Part shown: positions 8,523 to 19,500 of the stretch, piece by piece
Numbering within the stretch: the first letter of the stretch is position 1
Layout: every line of letters starts with the position of its first letter
NCBI GenBank assembly: GCA_964345075.1
Contig: CAYFPS010000020.1
Coordinates: forward strand, 1-52,770
Direction of reading: 5' to 3'
Length of the DNA stretch: 52,770 nt
Source: CAYFPS01 sp964345075
GTDB taxonomy: Bacteria > CAIWAD01
The notes under the pieces: model-generated
What the model was told of the DNA's origin: nothing
Seen by the model: the letters and a program-made list of their open reading frames with translations, nothing else
Databases searched by the model: none
Translations under genes and position numbers: made by a program

Positions 8523-10563
8523 ATGAAGAAGAGTCTCTTTGCCCTTGCGTTCGCTGCCTCGACGCTGCCGGCCTTTGCGCTGGACGCGCCCGTTGCACAG
8601 CTGGACGTTTCCGGGGCGACCTACACCCTTAGCTGGTCGGCCGTTGATGGTGCCGAAAGCTATCAGGTTTACAGCATGACCGAAGCCTGGACCCTGGGCN
8701 NNNNNNNNNGGCAGCATGCTGGCCGAACTTGGTCCTGAAGTCCTGAGCTACGATGTCACCGGCTCAGGACAATTTTTTTATGTGAAGGCCTGGGCAGCCG
8801 ACTCCGGCCCCGGTGCCGCCCCTGTTCCCACCGGACATGATGCCGCCGACGTGATCAGCGTTTTCAGCGACAGCTTCAGCAGTCTGGCCGGTACGGACTT
8901 CTTCCCCTGGTGGTGGCAGAGCACCGTCGCCAGCATTGTGGATCTGGAAGGCAATCCGGCCCTCGAGTATGCAAGCTTCAACTATCAGGGAACCCAGCTT
9001 GCCGCCGCGCAGGACCTGAGCCTGATGGAATACATGCATCTTGACATCTGGACGGAAAACGAAGCCGCCGTCAACGCCTTCCTGATCAGCGCCAGCACGG
9101 GTGAGCAGCCCTACGCCATGACCCCGGCCTTCGGCAGCTGGAATTCCTACGACATTCCGCTGAGCTACTTCACGGATCTGGGCCTCTCCGTCGCCGACAT
9201 TCACCAGCTGAAGTTTGATGGCGGTACGGGTGGAACCATCTACCTGGACAACATCTATTTCTGGAAGAACCCGACTGCCAGCGGCAGCGATGCTACCCTG
9301 AGTGATCTGACCGTTGACGGTTCAACCGTTGCCGGCTTCGTCTCTTCGACTCTCGAATACGATGTTGAGCTGCCTTACGGCACGGTTGATGTGCCCGTGG
9401 TTGATGGTACCACCACCGATCCTGCCGCAAGCTTTGTGGTCAACGCGGCCGGTGGCCTGCCCGGTGTCAGCCAGCTGGTGGTTACGGCCGCCGATGGCGT
9501 GACCAGCCTGACCTACAATGTCAGCTTCACGGTTGCCGCGCCCGTTCCGCTGGTTGCAGCACCCGCCCCGACCGCCCATCCTGATTCGGTCCTGTCGATC
9601 TACAGCGACGCCTACACGAACCTTGCTGGCAGCAACTTCAACCCCTGGTGGGGCCAGAGCACGCTGGTGACGGTCGATCATCCGGTTGCCGGCGACAACA
9701 CCCTGCTTTACCAGAACCTCAACTATCAGGGCAGCAACCTGGGTGGTTTTGACGGTGTGGCGCAGGATGTTTCGGCCTATGGCTACATCCACCTGGACTT
9801 CTGGACGCCCAATGCCAGTGCCCTCAACTTCTTCCTGATCAGCGGCAGCACGGGCGAGCGCGCCTATGCCCTGCCGATCACCACGGAGAGCTGGGTTGGC
9901 GTGGACATTCCCTTGAGCCACTTCACCAATCTGGGCATGACCATGACGGACATCTTCCAGATCAAGGTTGATGGCGGCAATGGCAGCACGGTTGTCTACT
10001 TCGACAACTGGTACTTCCACGGCGTGGCCGAAACCGTCGAGGTCAACGAGCCCACCGAGGCCGCCCCGACTCCGACCTACGATGCGGGCAATGTGATCAG
10101 CCTCTTCTCGAATGCCTACACCAATGTCACGGTGGACACCTGGTCGGCTGGCTGGGATGTGGCCAATGTCAGCGATGTGCAGGTCGCGGGTGATGACACC
10201 AAGCTCTACGAGAACCTGCTCTTTGCCGGCATCGAGTTCACTTCCAGCACGATTGACGCCAGTGCCATGACCCACTTCCGCATGGACTTCTGGACGCCCG
10301 ACGCCACCGACCTGCCCGCGGCTTTCCGCATCAAGCTGGTTGACTTCGGCGCCGACGGTGTGTGGAGTGGTGGTGACGATGTCGAGCACGAGATCACGCT
10401 GGCCGCCGATACGGTTCCGGCCCTTCAGAGCCAGAACTGGGTGAGCTTCGACATTCCGCTGTCGGACTTCACCAACCTGATCACGACCGGCCATCTGGCC
10501 CAGCTGATCATCAGTGGCGACCCGAACACGGTCTACATTGACAACGTGCTTTTCCACAACTAG
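8523..10563 (+). CDS. Secreted glucan-binding protein with FN3-like domain and three repeat modules (interrupted by assembly gap)
   Basis: A signal peptide (1-20, ending PAFA) leads into a fibronectin-III-like domain that runs into the N-run at 8700-8709. The frame differs on the two sides of the gap, so the gap length is not exact; I treat both parts as one gene. After the gap come module 1 (DVISVFSDSF, FFPWWWQST), a cadherin-like beta-sandwich (DATLSDLTVDGS to YNVSFTV), module 2 (VLSIYSDAYTN, FNPWWGQST) and module 3 (ISLFSNAYTN, VDTWSAGWD). Modules 1 and 2 are the FNPWWGQ subtype also seen in Bacteroidota laminarin enzymes; module 3 is the aspartate-rich VDTWSA subtype. No catalytic domain and no FlgD-like tail. 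First gene of operon 2; probable glucan capture protein. Confidence 0.75.
8700..8709. other. Assembly gap (10 N)
   Basis: Ten undetermined bases inside the binding-protein gene. The flanking reading frames do not match, so the true length is not 10 or there is an error beside the gap. Confidence 0.95.
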
Positions 10564-10572
10564 TCGATGTCT

Positions 10573-10607
10573 TGCAGGCGGCGGGGCCTTGTGCCCTGCA
10601 GCCTTTT
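10573..10607 (+). terminator. Stem-loop with short T-tract after the first gene of operon 2
   Basis: TGCAGG (10573-10578) can pair with CCTGCA (10595-10600), with further G-C pairing inside, followed by TTTT at 10604-10607. It lies between the binding protein and the large GH16 and probably acts as a partial terminator or mRNA stabiliser, comparable to the stem at 4956-4978. Confidence 0.4.
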
Positions 10608-10636
10608 CCTTCCTGATCAAACCCGGAGCGAGCCAC

Positions 10637-12445
10637 ATGTCACACAGACTGCATGAGAGCCTGAAGAGCGTGCGCTTCGTTTACTTCCTGCTGCTCGCTG
10701 GCCTCGCGTCCTTGACTCAGGCACAGGTGGGTGAACTGATCTGGGAGGAGAACTTCGACGACCTGGACAATTGGATGGTCATCACGGGGAATGGCTCCTG
10801 GGGCTGGGGCAATGGCGAACTCGAGTATTACCACGAAGACAATGTCTCCATTGCCGAAATTCCTGGCGAAGCAGGCAACCTGGGTCTTTGTATCACGGCG
10901 CGGGCAGAATCAGGTCCCGGGATTGTGGATCAATGGGGCAATCCGCTGAATTACACATCGGGCAAGGTCTCGACAAAGGCGCGTGTTTCTGTGCGCTATG
11001 GAATGATCGAAGCCCGCGTGCGCGTGCCTGACCTTGATCTTGGCGGCTGGCCTGCCGTCTGGCTACTTGGAACATCCAATCTGGGCTGGCCTCGCTGCGG
11101 CGAGATCGACATGATGGAAATGGGACACCATCAGGCTTTCCGTGATCTGCACGACGAACACAACGGAGGCAATGGTCTGGGTAATTCCACCGTAAACCAG
11201 ATGGTTTCCGCCAATGCTCTCTTCTATTCGGACTCGGCCCTGACACCGGAAAACCCATCGGGCGCCCATAGTCTTTCCTGGGATCCCGAGGACGCCTTCT
11301 GCCGGCCCTATTACAATTACGAGAACCCTTTCGACGAGCGCTTTCTGATTTACCGCCTTTACTGGGATGACACGGCCTTGCGTTTTACGGTTACCGACAA
11401 TGAGCTTGAGCGTGATTTGTATACGGTGCCCTTTGAACTGAGTGAAGAAAGCAGCGAATTCCACAGCCCCTTCTATCTGATTGCCAATCTGGCGATTGGC
11501 GGCGCGCTGACCGACGCCTGGAATCTGGGGGAACCCGGAAGCGGGGAGCCCGTCAGCATGCCGCTGCCAGCGGAAATGATGCTGGATTACATTCGCGTAT
11601 ACGAATGGAATGGTCTGGGCCAGATTCATCTTGGTCCACCTACTCCAGAGAGCGAAAGCCTTGGAGTGTATACGGACACGACACCGGTCAACAATCAGCT
11701 TGTGCCCGGCATTACAAGCGAGATCTATGTCTGGGAAGAAACTCTGGCGGAGGCCAGCATCGATCCCTGGGAAGGTGAAAACGGCATCGCATGGACGACG
11801 ACCGGCCTCGGCTGGTTTGGCGCGGGCATCATGAGCCTGCAGCCGGTCAACCTCTTTGGCTTTGCCGAAGGTCATTTGAACTTCATGATCCAGATTCCCG
11901 CCCATGTCAGCTTCCAGGTTGGCATCATCGACAGCTGGGGCAACCAGAGCTATGTGGAGTTCCCCGCCAACCAGACCCGCTATGGTCTGCTTCGAAATGG
12001 CGAGTGGGGACAGGCCTCGATTCCGGTGGAAGAGCTGCGTGGCGAGCTGATCGATCTGCGCATGATGAGCTACGAGTTCGTGATACTCGAAGTCAGCGGT
12101 GCGCAGTGTGAATTCGCCCTGGACGACATTTACTGGGATGGCGGCGAGACAGATGTCAGCAGGCCACTGAATCCGCTGCCGGCCCGTGTTAGCCTGGGTG
12201 AGATTTCGCCCAACCCATTTAATCCAGTCGCTGGAATCGACTACCAGCTGGAGCAGGCCAGCGATGTATCACTTAGCGTCTACGATGCTGCCGGTAGGTT
12301 GGTCGATCGTCTGGTTGACCGTCAGCAGGCTGCGGGAAACTATCGCCGTAGCTGGAATGCATCACAGTACGCGACCGGCCTGTACTTTGTGCGACTGGAA
12401 ACTCAATTCGGCAGCCAGACACAGAAGTGTCTTCTGCTCAAGTGA
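10637..12445 (+). CDS. GH16 endo-beta-1,3-glucanase (large form) with accessory domain and FlgD-like tail
   Basis: 602 residues. The signal peptide (about 1-30, ending LTQAQ) is followed by a GH16 jelly-roll whose catalytic motif GEIDMMEMG supplies Glu156, Asp158 and Glu161. The catalytic domain is longer than in the other two GH16 proteins here because of an insertion around 180-240. An accessory beta-sandwich (about 335-510, GVYTDTTPVNN to CEFALDDIYWDG) follows, then a FlgD-like tail from NPFNPVAGI to KCLLLK. The ATG at 10637 has GGAGCGA upstream; an earlier in-frame ATG at 10514 lies inside the preceding gene. Likely an extracellular, surface-anchored laminarinase. It sits between two binding proteins. 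Confidence 0.88.
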   Translation: MSHRLHESLKSVRFVYFLLLAGLASLTQAQVGELIWEENFDDLDNWMVITGNGSWGWGNGELEYYHEDNVSIAEIPGEAGNLGLCITARAESGPGIVDQWGNPLNYTSGKVSTKARVSVRYGMIEARVRVPDLDLGGWPAVWLLGTSNLGWPRCGEIDMMEMGHHQAFRDLHDEHNGGNGLGNSTVNQMVSANALFYSDSALTPENPSGAHSLSWDPEDAFCRPYYNYENPFDERFLIYRLYWDDTALRFTVTDNELERDLYTVPFELSEESSEFHSPFYLIANLAIGGALTDAWNLGEPGSGEPVSMPLPAEMMLDYIRVYEWNGLGQIHLGPPTPESESLGVYTDTTPVNNQLVPGITSEIYVWEETLAEASIDPWEGENGIAWTTTGLGWFGAGIMSLQPVNLFGFAEGHLNFMIQIPAHVSFQVGIIDSWGNQSYVEFPANQTRYGLLRNGEWGQASIPVEELRGELIDLRMMSYEFVILEVSGAQCEFALDDIYWDGGETDVSRPLNPLPARVSLGEISPNPFNPVAGIDYQLEQASDVSLSVYDAAGRLVDRLVDRQQAAGNYRRSWNASQYATGLYFVRLETQFGSQTQKCLLLK

Positions 12446-14382
12446 CGAAAAGATCTGTGAGGGATCGATTGCTTTCAAGAACCAGCCCTTTGTGGCTTTT
12501 GCTTTTCATGCACGGCGTGAGCCTTGCATTGGACGCGCCCGACCTGTCGATCTCGGCTCAACCCGCTGACGGATCACTCAGGCTTGATTGGACAGCCGTT
12601 GCTGGCGCGGATTTCTACCGCATTCAGGCAGCCGCCAACCCGGGTGAGACCGGTGCTCTGCTGGCCGAAACAAGCGGACTGTCGTGGACTCAGTCGCTGG
12701 ATGCATCACGGCTCTTCTTTCAGGTGATTGCCGTGGATACGAGCGGCTGGCGTCCGGGAAGTGCACCTCTGCCCCTGCACGATGCTTCCAGTGTATTGGC
12801 CTTGTTCAGTGACGCCTACAGTGAACTCCCCGTGGACACCTGGTCAGCCGACTGGGACCAGGCGGATCTGGTGGAAATCTTTGAAGAGGGCGACCACCTC
12901 AAGCTTTACACCAACCTCAATTATTGCGGGATCGAGTTTGTATCACAGCAGGTGGACGCAACTCCTTTCAGTCACTTCCATGTGGATCTCTGGACGCCTG
13001 ACAACACAAACCTGCCGGCGGCCTTTCGCGTGAAGCTGGTAGACTTCGGTGCCGACGCGGCCTATGGCGGTGGTGATGACAGCGAGCACGAGATCTCAAT
13101 TGACGCTGGCAGCCTGACGCCGCTACAAAGCGAAAGCTGGGTCAGTCTGGATCTGCCGCTGGCAGATTTCACTGGCTTGCAGGCCCGCCAGCATTTAAGC
13201 CAGCTGCTCTTTTCCGGTGATCCGGATTCGGTTTTTGTGGACAACATCTATTTCTGGTCCGACGGCACGGGCGAACCCTCCAGCCAGCCCCTGCAGGCAC
13301 CCGCCGCTCCGACGGAAGAGGCCTGGAATGTGATCAGCCTCTTTTCCAGCGCCTACGGGAATGTGGCGGTGGACACCTGGTCGGCTCCCTGGGACATGGC
13401 CGATCTGGAAACCGTGACCATTGCCGGTGAGCCCATGCTCAAGTACACGAACCTGGTCTTTGCCGGAATCGAATGTGTATCACAGACCATCAATCTTTCG
13501 AGCATGACGCACCTGCATCTTGACCTGTGGACGCCGGACCCGACGGATCTACCCGCAGCTCTGCGTATCAAGCTGGTGGATTTTGGGGCAAACGGCGTAT
13601 GGGACGGTGGCGGAGATGATGTGGAGCACGAGCTGAGTATCACGGCAGCAAGTAATCCACCGCTGGAAAGCGGCCGCTGGATGGAGCTGGATCTGGATCT
13701 TGACCTCTTCACAAACATGATCACGCGCCAGCATTTTGCGCAGATGATCCTTTCCGGTGATCCAGGCACTCTCTTTGTGGACAACCTCTATTTCTACAAT
13801 GCAGAAGGCGGAAGCGGCATTGGCGAGCCACCCGTGCCCGCGCCGACTCCCGGCTGGCCGGCCAATTCCGTGGTCAACATCTACAGTGATGCCTGGACCA
13901 ATCATTCGGTGGACAACTGGGCGGCTGACTGGGGCGATGCCTCGGTGGAAGAACTTCTCTTCGGCATTGATCACATCCTGCGTTACACGGATTTCTCGCT
14001 GACCGGCATCGACTGTCTGAATCAGCCGGTGGACGCCAACGAGATGACACACCTTCNNNNNNNNNNNNNNNNNNNNNGGTTGCCCGATTCAACCCTCGCT
14101 CCCTGGCTTGCTGTCAAGCTGGTGGATCTGGGTGCCAATGGGCTGCTGGATGGCGGCCTGGACGACAGCGAACATGAATTGCTGCTGGACGGGACAGACC
14201 TGCAGCGCGGCCAGTGGAATCAGCTCGATCTTTCCTTAAGCGATTACACCCAGCTGAGCAGCCTCTGGCAGATTGGCCGTATACAACTTGAAGGAGCCGA
14301 AGACCGCTTCTACCTGGACAACCTCTACTTCTACAATCCCTGTGGCACGCGGCGCGAGGCGCCCCTGCCCTACACACGCTGA
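12427..14382 (+). CDS. Secreted glucan-binding protein with FN3-like domain and three repeat modules
   Basis: About 651 residues from GTG 12427. GTG at 12442 is an equally good start because it overlaps the upstream TGA (GTGA), which suggests translational coupling. A hydrophobic signal segment (LWLLLFMHGVSLA) leads to an FN3-like domain (about 37-115) and three ~165-residue modules of the VDTWSA subtype; the third is partly hidden by N at 14057-14077, and its frame is kept across the gap. No catalytic domain and no FlgD-like tail. The domain plan copies that of the protein at 8523. Glucan-binding is inferred from the module and the operon. Confidence 0.78.
   Translation: MSSAQVTKRSVRDRLLSRTSPLWLLLFMHGVSLALDAPDLSISAQPADGSLRLDWTAVAGADFYRIQAAANPGETGALLAETSGLSWTQSLDASRLFFQVIAVDTSGWRPGSAPLPLHDASSVLALFSDAYSELPVDTWSADWDQADLVEIFEEGDHLKLYTNLNYCGIEFVSQQVDATPFSHFHVDLWTPDNTNLPAAFRVKLVDFGADAAYGGGDDSEHEISIDAGSLTPLQSESWVSLDLPLADFTGLQARQHLSQLLFSGDPDSVFVDNIYFWSDGTGEPSSQPLQAPAAPTEEAWNVISLFSSAYGNVAVDTWSAPWDMADLETVTIAGEPMLKYTNLVFAGIECVSQTINLSSMTHLHLDLWTPDPTDLPAALRIKLVDFGANGVWDGGGDDVEHELSITAASNPPLESGRWMELDLDLDLFTNMITRQHFAQMILSGDPGTLFVDNLYFYNAEGGSGIGEPPVPAPTPGWPANSVVNIYSDAWTNHSVDNWAADWGDASVEELLFGIDHILRYTDFSLTGIDCLNQPVDANEMTHLXXXXXXXXLPDSTLAPWLAVKLVDLGANGLLDGGLDDSEHELLLDGTDLQRGQWNQLDLSLSDYTQLSSLWQIGRIQLEGAEDRFYLDNLYFYNPCGTRREAPLPYTR
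14057..14077. other. Assembly gap (21 N)
   Basis: Twenty-one undetermined bases inside the third module of the binding protein; the frame is the same on both sides. Confidence 0.95.
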
Positions 14383-14397
14383 AGGCCCTGATTGACT

Positions 14398-15699
14398 ATG
14401 TTGAACGATCTGAACATCAACAGACAGGACAGGGGGGCTCTTCGTATGCCCGTCAATCTTCAGAAGCCGCCTGCGACCGAAGTTCCGGTGGCATTTGAGT
14501 TGCAGCGGCCACGACCACTCGCGGACGCCATGCTCAAACTGATCTGGCGCGAAAAGCAGATCTCGCGAGCGGACATTGCCCGGCGTACGGGGCTGGCAAA
14601 ATCTACAGTCAGTGAGAACATCAATCATCTGCTGCAGACGGGTCTGATCGCTGAGAGCGGGACGGGCGTGTCCGGTGGTGGCCGGCAACCGATCATCCTT
14701 GAGTTCCAGGATGATGCCTGTGTGATTCTGGGTGTGGAAATCGGTGCCAGCCATGTGGCTGTGGGTCTGTGCAATCTGCGCGGGCGCGTGCTTTCCTGGT
14801 GCGAGCAGAGCCATCCGGTGCGCGAAGATCCGGTGGGTACCCGTGCTCTTGTTGCCGAACTTTGTGATACATGTCTTTCCAGCCAGACCGATGGTGCCAG
14901 CCGCCTGGTGGGCATCGGCATTGCTGTGCCCAGTCCTGTGGATCCCCATAAGCCGCAAATGCTCTCGGAAGTGGTGATTCCCGCCTGGCAGGGACATGTG
15001 GGGCTGGATGAGCTGGCCGCCCGCTACAATGTGCCGCTCTATGTAGACAACGATGCCAATCTGGGTGCGCTGGCCGAATATTGGTGGGGTGCCGGTCGCG
15101 GTGTCGACGACTTCATTTACATCAAGGCCGCCACCGGTATTGGCGCTGGATACATTTTGAAGGGTGAAATCTATCGGGGCGGATCGGGCTATGCCGGTGA
15201 AATCGGTCACCTTTCGATTGATCCCCATGGCGCCGCCTGCGTCTGTGGATTGAGCGGCTGTCTGGTGACGGTGGTCGGGGCCAATGCCTTGATCGATCGT
15301 GCCCGCCAGCTACTTGAGCAGTATCCCGCCTCGCGCTTCGGCACGGGGGCAATCAGTCTGAACGGCATCGAAGAGGCCGGTCTGGCCGGTGATCCCCTGG
15401 CCCTGGCACTTGCCCATGAAGCCGCCGAACACTTCGGCACAGCCATCGCGGGTCTGATCAACATCATGAATCCCAGTGCCGTGATCCTCGGCGGCAGCCT
15501 CTCCGGCCTGGGTGATGTGCTGCTGGACCCGCTGAAGCAGGCGGTAAACAGCCGCACCAACATTCGCACCACCGGTATCACGGATATTCGCGTCAGCGAG
15601 CTGGGTCGCCGCTGTGTGGCCATCGGGGCGGCCACATTCGTACTCGATGCTGCGCTGGAGGAGCCGCGGCTCTTCCCACAACTGAGAGAGATGGCATGA
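14398..15699 (+). CDS. ROK-family transcriptional regulator, first copy
   Basis: 433 residues. An N-terminal winged helix-turn-helix (about 45-100, SRADIARRTGLAKSTVSENI) is joined to a ROK sugar-binding/kinase-fold domain. The ROK zinc-site motif CVCGLSGC is intact, as are VDNDANLGALAE and GEIGHLSIDP. ROK repressors of the NagC/XylR type release DNA on binding a sugar; XylR operators are similar inverted repeats with TTTGTT-type arms, which fits the shared site at 1812, 8405, 16521 and 28571. ATG 14398 is preferred over TTG 14392. It lies after the binding protein and overlaps the following GH16 by ATGA. It is paralogous to the regulator at 24304. The inducer is not known, probably a glucose or laminari-oligosaccharide signal. 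Confidence 0.9.
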   Translation: MLNDLNINRQDRGALRMPVNLQKPPATEVPVAFELQRPRPLADAMLKLIWREKQISRADIARRTGLAKSTVSENINHLLQTGLIAESGTGVSGGGRQPIILEFQDDACVILGVEIGASHVAVGLCNLRGRVLSWCEQSHPVREDPVGTRALVAELCDTCLSSQTDGASRLVGIGIAVPSPVDPHKPQMLSEVVIPAWQGHVGLDELAARYNVPLYVDNDANLGALAEYWWGAGRGVDDFIYIKAATGIGAGYILKGEIYRGGSGYAGEIGHLSIDPHGAACVCGLSGCLVTVVGANALIDRARQLLEQYPASRFGTGAISLNGIEEAGLAGDPLALALAHEAAEHFGTAIAGLINIMNPSAVILGGSLSGLGDVLLDPLKQAVNSRTNIRTTGITDIRVSELGRRCVAIGAATFVLDAALEEPRLFPQLREMA

Positions 15700-16463
15700 A
15701 CAAAGGATTGCTGATGGCCTGCCTGCTGGGTTCAACTGTCGCCATCAAGGCGCAGGAACTGATCTGGTCTGACGACTTTGACGGGCCCGCCGGTCAGGCG
15801 CCCTCTGCGGCCAACTGGGCTTATGACATCGGCACCAACTGGGGCAACAACCAGCTGGAATGGACCACCGATCGCACGGAGAACATTTCGCTGGATGGCT
15901 CAGGGAATCTTCGTATCACGGCCCGCGAGGAGAACTTCCAGGGCTGTGCTTACACTTCGGGTCGCATTGTCACACGGGGGCTTTTCGAGCCAACCTACGG
16001 ACGCTTTGAAGCACGCATCAAGCTGCCGGTGGGTGAGGGCATCTGGCCGGCCTTCTGGCTGCTGGGTGCCAATATCAGCGAAGTCAGCTGGCCGCAATGC
16101 GGCGAGATCGACATCATGGAGTACCGCGGGCAGCAGCCTTTCATCAATTTCGGCAGCGCTCACGGTCCGGGCTACTCGGGTGGAGCGGCCTGGACTCAAT
16201 TGTATACGCTGCCCGCAGGCGGCTTCAACGATGACTTCCATGTGTTTACCGTTGAATGGTCTGCCAACCGGATCGACTGGATGGTGGACGGCATTGTCTA
16301 CAACACCCTGCTTGCCGGACAGCAAAACGGTGAGTGGGTCTTTGATCACCCTTTTTACATCATCCTCAACGTGGCCGTCGGGGGAAATTTCGTTGGTGCG
16401 CCTACCGAGTGTACGCGCTTTCCCCAGACCATGCTGGTTGACTGGGTCCGCGTCTGGCAATAA
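15696..16463 (+). CDS. GH16 endo-beta-1,3-glucanase (compact form)
   Basis: 255 residues: a signal peptide (1-19, ending AIKA) and one GH16 domain. The catalytic motif GEIDIMEYRG gives Glu137, Asp139 and Glu142, the beta-bulge type typical of laminarinases, and the flanking WPAFWLLG and FDHPFYIILNVAVGG strands are conserved. It should cut internal beta-1,3-glucan bonds in the periplasm or outside the cell. The ATG overlaps the ROK stop. It is very similar to the lipoprotein GH16 at 23489, which also follows a ROK gene with the same ATGA overlap. Last gene of operon 2. Confidence 0.9.
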   Translation: MNKGLLMACLLGSTVAIKAQELIWSDDFDGPAGQAPSAANWAYDIGTNWGNNQLEWTTDRTENISLDGSGNLRITAREENFQGCAYTSGRIVTRGLFEPTYGRFEARIKLPVGEGIWPAFWLLGANISEVSWPQCGEIDIMEYRGQQPFINFGSAHGPGYSGGAAWTQLYTLPAGGFNDDFHVFTVEWSANRIDWMVDGIVYNTLLAGQQNGEWVFDHPFYIILNVAVGGNFVGAPTECTRFPQTMLVDWVRVWQ

Positions 16464-16496
16464 GGCCCTTTTCAGGCCCATTTCAAGTGAAAAACC

Positions 16497-16545
16497 TTGA
16501 CAGAACCTCTCTCTTCAGCTACTTTGTTCGGGTAACGAACAAAGT
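16497..16545 (+). promoter_or_regulatory. Promoter of operon 3 with perfect ROK-type operator
   Basis: TTGACA at 16497-16502, 17 bases, TACTTT at 16520-16525. ACTTTGTTCG (16521-16530), five bases GGTAA, CGAACAAAGT (16536-16545) form a perfect 10-base inverted repeat overlapping the -10 box. This is the best example of the four operators in the window. The layout is the same as at 1788-1836, base for base in the boxes and spacer length. Confidence 0.88.
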
Positions 16546-16595
16546 GAAATCCCTGGCGAATCGCTCGTCGATTCCATTTGAATCAGGAGCCGCTC

Positions 16596-19500
16596 ATGCT
16601 CGCTCGACTCGCGTCCCGATCCCTCCTTTTGCTCTGCGCCATGGCTGTTTCAGCCGCTGCAGATGTCCATGTATCACAGGATGAATCCGGCCATCAGTTG
16701 CTGGTGGACGGAAAGCCCTTCTTCGTAAAGGGCATGAACTGGGATTACTTCCCGGTTGGCACCAATTACAGCTACAGCCTGTGGACACAGTCTGAAGACT
16801 TCATTCAGCAAGCGCTGGATCAGGAGATGAGCCTGCTTTCTGCAATGGGCGCGAATACCGTCCGTCAGTATGTGGGCGTGCCGGCGCGTTGGGTGGAATA
16901 CATGTATGATCGCTGGGGCGTATACACGGTGATCAATCACCCGCTGGGCCGCTACGGGCTGACCATTGACGGCAACTGGGTGGCCAGCACCGATTACAGC
17001 GACGCTCGCACGCGTGAAGTTGTGCTGGCGGAGATCGGCGCAATGGTTGATGAATATCAGGGCACGCCGGGCCTGCTGATGTATCTCCTGGGTAACGAGA
17101 ACAACTACGGTCTCTACTGGAGTTCGGCCGAGACTGAAGACCTGCCGGAGGAAGAGAAATACCAGCTGCGCGCCACCTATATGTACTCGCTCTTTGAGGA
17201 CGCGACTCAGCTGATCAAGAGCCGTGATACAAGCGTGCCGGTGGCCATTGCCAATGGTGATCTGCAGTACCTGGACATCATGAAGCGTGAGCTGAAGAGC
17301 CTGGATATCTTTGGCGCCAACATGTACCGGGGTATCACCTTCACGGATGCTTTTGAGCGACTGGCTCGTGAGACTGACTGGCCCTTCATGCTGACGGAAT
17401 TCGGCTGTGATGCATTCCATGCGATCAATCTGTCTGAAGATCAGCAGAGCCAGGCCCAATACTTGCTCGGGCAGTGGCAGGACATCATGGGCAACGCCCG
17501 CGGACTGGGTGGGGCTGGCAATGCGCTGGGCGGCCTGACCTTCCAGTGGAGCGACGGCTGGTGGAAGTATCTGCAGGAAAGCAACCTGGATATCCACGAC
17601 AACAACGCTTCCTGGGCCAATGGCGGCTATCCCTACGATCTGGCGCCCGGCGAGAACAACATGAATGAGGAGTGGTGGGGTGTTTGTGCCAAGGGACCGA
17701 CAAGGGCAGACGGTCACTTCGAGCTCTATCCGCGCGCCGCTTACTATGCCCTTAAGGGCGTCAATCGCTTTGACCCCTGTGATCCAGCGCTCACGCGGCA
17801 GGACCTTTACCGGCACATTCAATCCCTTAGCGCCGTGGCCATGGTCAACGAGGCCAGGGGCAGCACGGTAGCACTGGCCAGCCAGCAGGGCGATGCCTTC
17901 CGCATCAGTGGCCTGCGCATGGAGTTCGAAACCATTTCTACCGGTGGAACACGCATTTCGACGCCCGAGCAGCGCGCCACCAGTCCGGAGAGCTACCCGA
18001 GTTTTCAGGGCTTCGATCGACTGGAATCCTTCTATGTGGATGTTGAGGCAAGGCCAGCCGGAAACATGCGCGCCGAGCTCTCGCTGAACATCCTGGGCAA
18101 TGTTCCCGAGAACCCCATCGACGAGATCTTCTACGAGAACCGTGATCGGCCCGTGCGTGTACTGGGCGAGGATGGCTGGAAGGAAATCGGCGGACNNNNN
18201 NNNNNNNNNNNNNNNNNNNNNNNNNNNNNNNNNNNNNNNNNNGCAGCAGAAGTGGTTCAATGTAGACGGCTTTTACCGCAGTGGCCATTACCACTGGGGT
18301 TACGAGGGCGATTTCTTTGGCCTTTATCGCGAGGCGAATTATGGCCCGAACATTGACATGTACAACGGCATGGCCCCGATCGGCATGGAATTGGAGGGGC
18401 GGCGCCAGTTGAAGGGTCTGAGCATCGCCATGGGCCCTGAACTATGGTGGGGCGCAAACCCGGCCGTGCTCGTCAAGTACAGTCGCCCGCTGGGTTCGCT
18501 GGGTGCCATGCGAGATATCACGGCCACCATGGTCTATCAGGAGGATCTGGACGATCAGGCTTCCATTGTCAGCTCCATTGCCGTGCCGACGCCGCCCACG
18601 CGCAAGGCCACCCTGCACCTGAAAACCATGTACAAGCGCCTGGGCGTTGAGCTTGGCGGTATCTGGTCCGGCAGCGACAAGCTGGATGATGCTTTCGTAT
18701 ACATCGATGATGCCGGCAATCCCTTGCTGGATCACATTCGCTCGATGGATACCTTTGGTGGCAAGCTGCGCCTGACCATGACGAAAGGATCCATCAACTG
18801 GTATGCACAGGGTGCGATGATGGGCCTTGTGGCCGATGCCGGTCCCACCGCAATCCAGACCTATACGGGCTGGCGGCTGGCCGATAGCGGCATGGGCAAC
18901 CAGGTCAATGCCATGACCGGTTTCACGTGGACGATGGGAAATCTGCAGCTTGCACCCAACATCCTCTGGCAGAAGCCGATTGAAGGCCCCAACCCGGAAG
19001 GCTACCTGCGCAATGTGGTCGTGGGCGGTGATCCCTTTGCGGTCAGGGCCAACCGCGAAATGATTGCCGGTGAATTCCTGCTCACCTGGGATCCAACGCC
19101 TGCCACCTGGATGTATGCCTGGAACAACGATATGGCTGAAGACGCGCCGCTCGCCTTCAACCTTGGCCTTGTATACAAGCGCTACGAATCGGGTACGGAC
19201 GCCGGGCAGTACTTCGCCGAAGACGGTGTTACAATCTACCCCTATGACGCCTCGACACCGGCCCGTGATATCTGGGAAGTCCATTCGCGCATTGTAGCCA
19301 AGCGTGGCCCCAAGCAGGGAATCATTGCCAACCTCTACGCCGGAACGGGCGAAGCCAATGGCGACTTTGCTGGTGATGCCAGTCTGGATCGCCTGATCCA
19401 CCGTTATGGCGCCGATGCCCGCTGGATCGTGGGTGACTTCAAGACAATCTTGAGCGCCAAGATAAACGACTGGGGCCCCTACGATTACCACCGCGATTTC

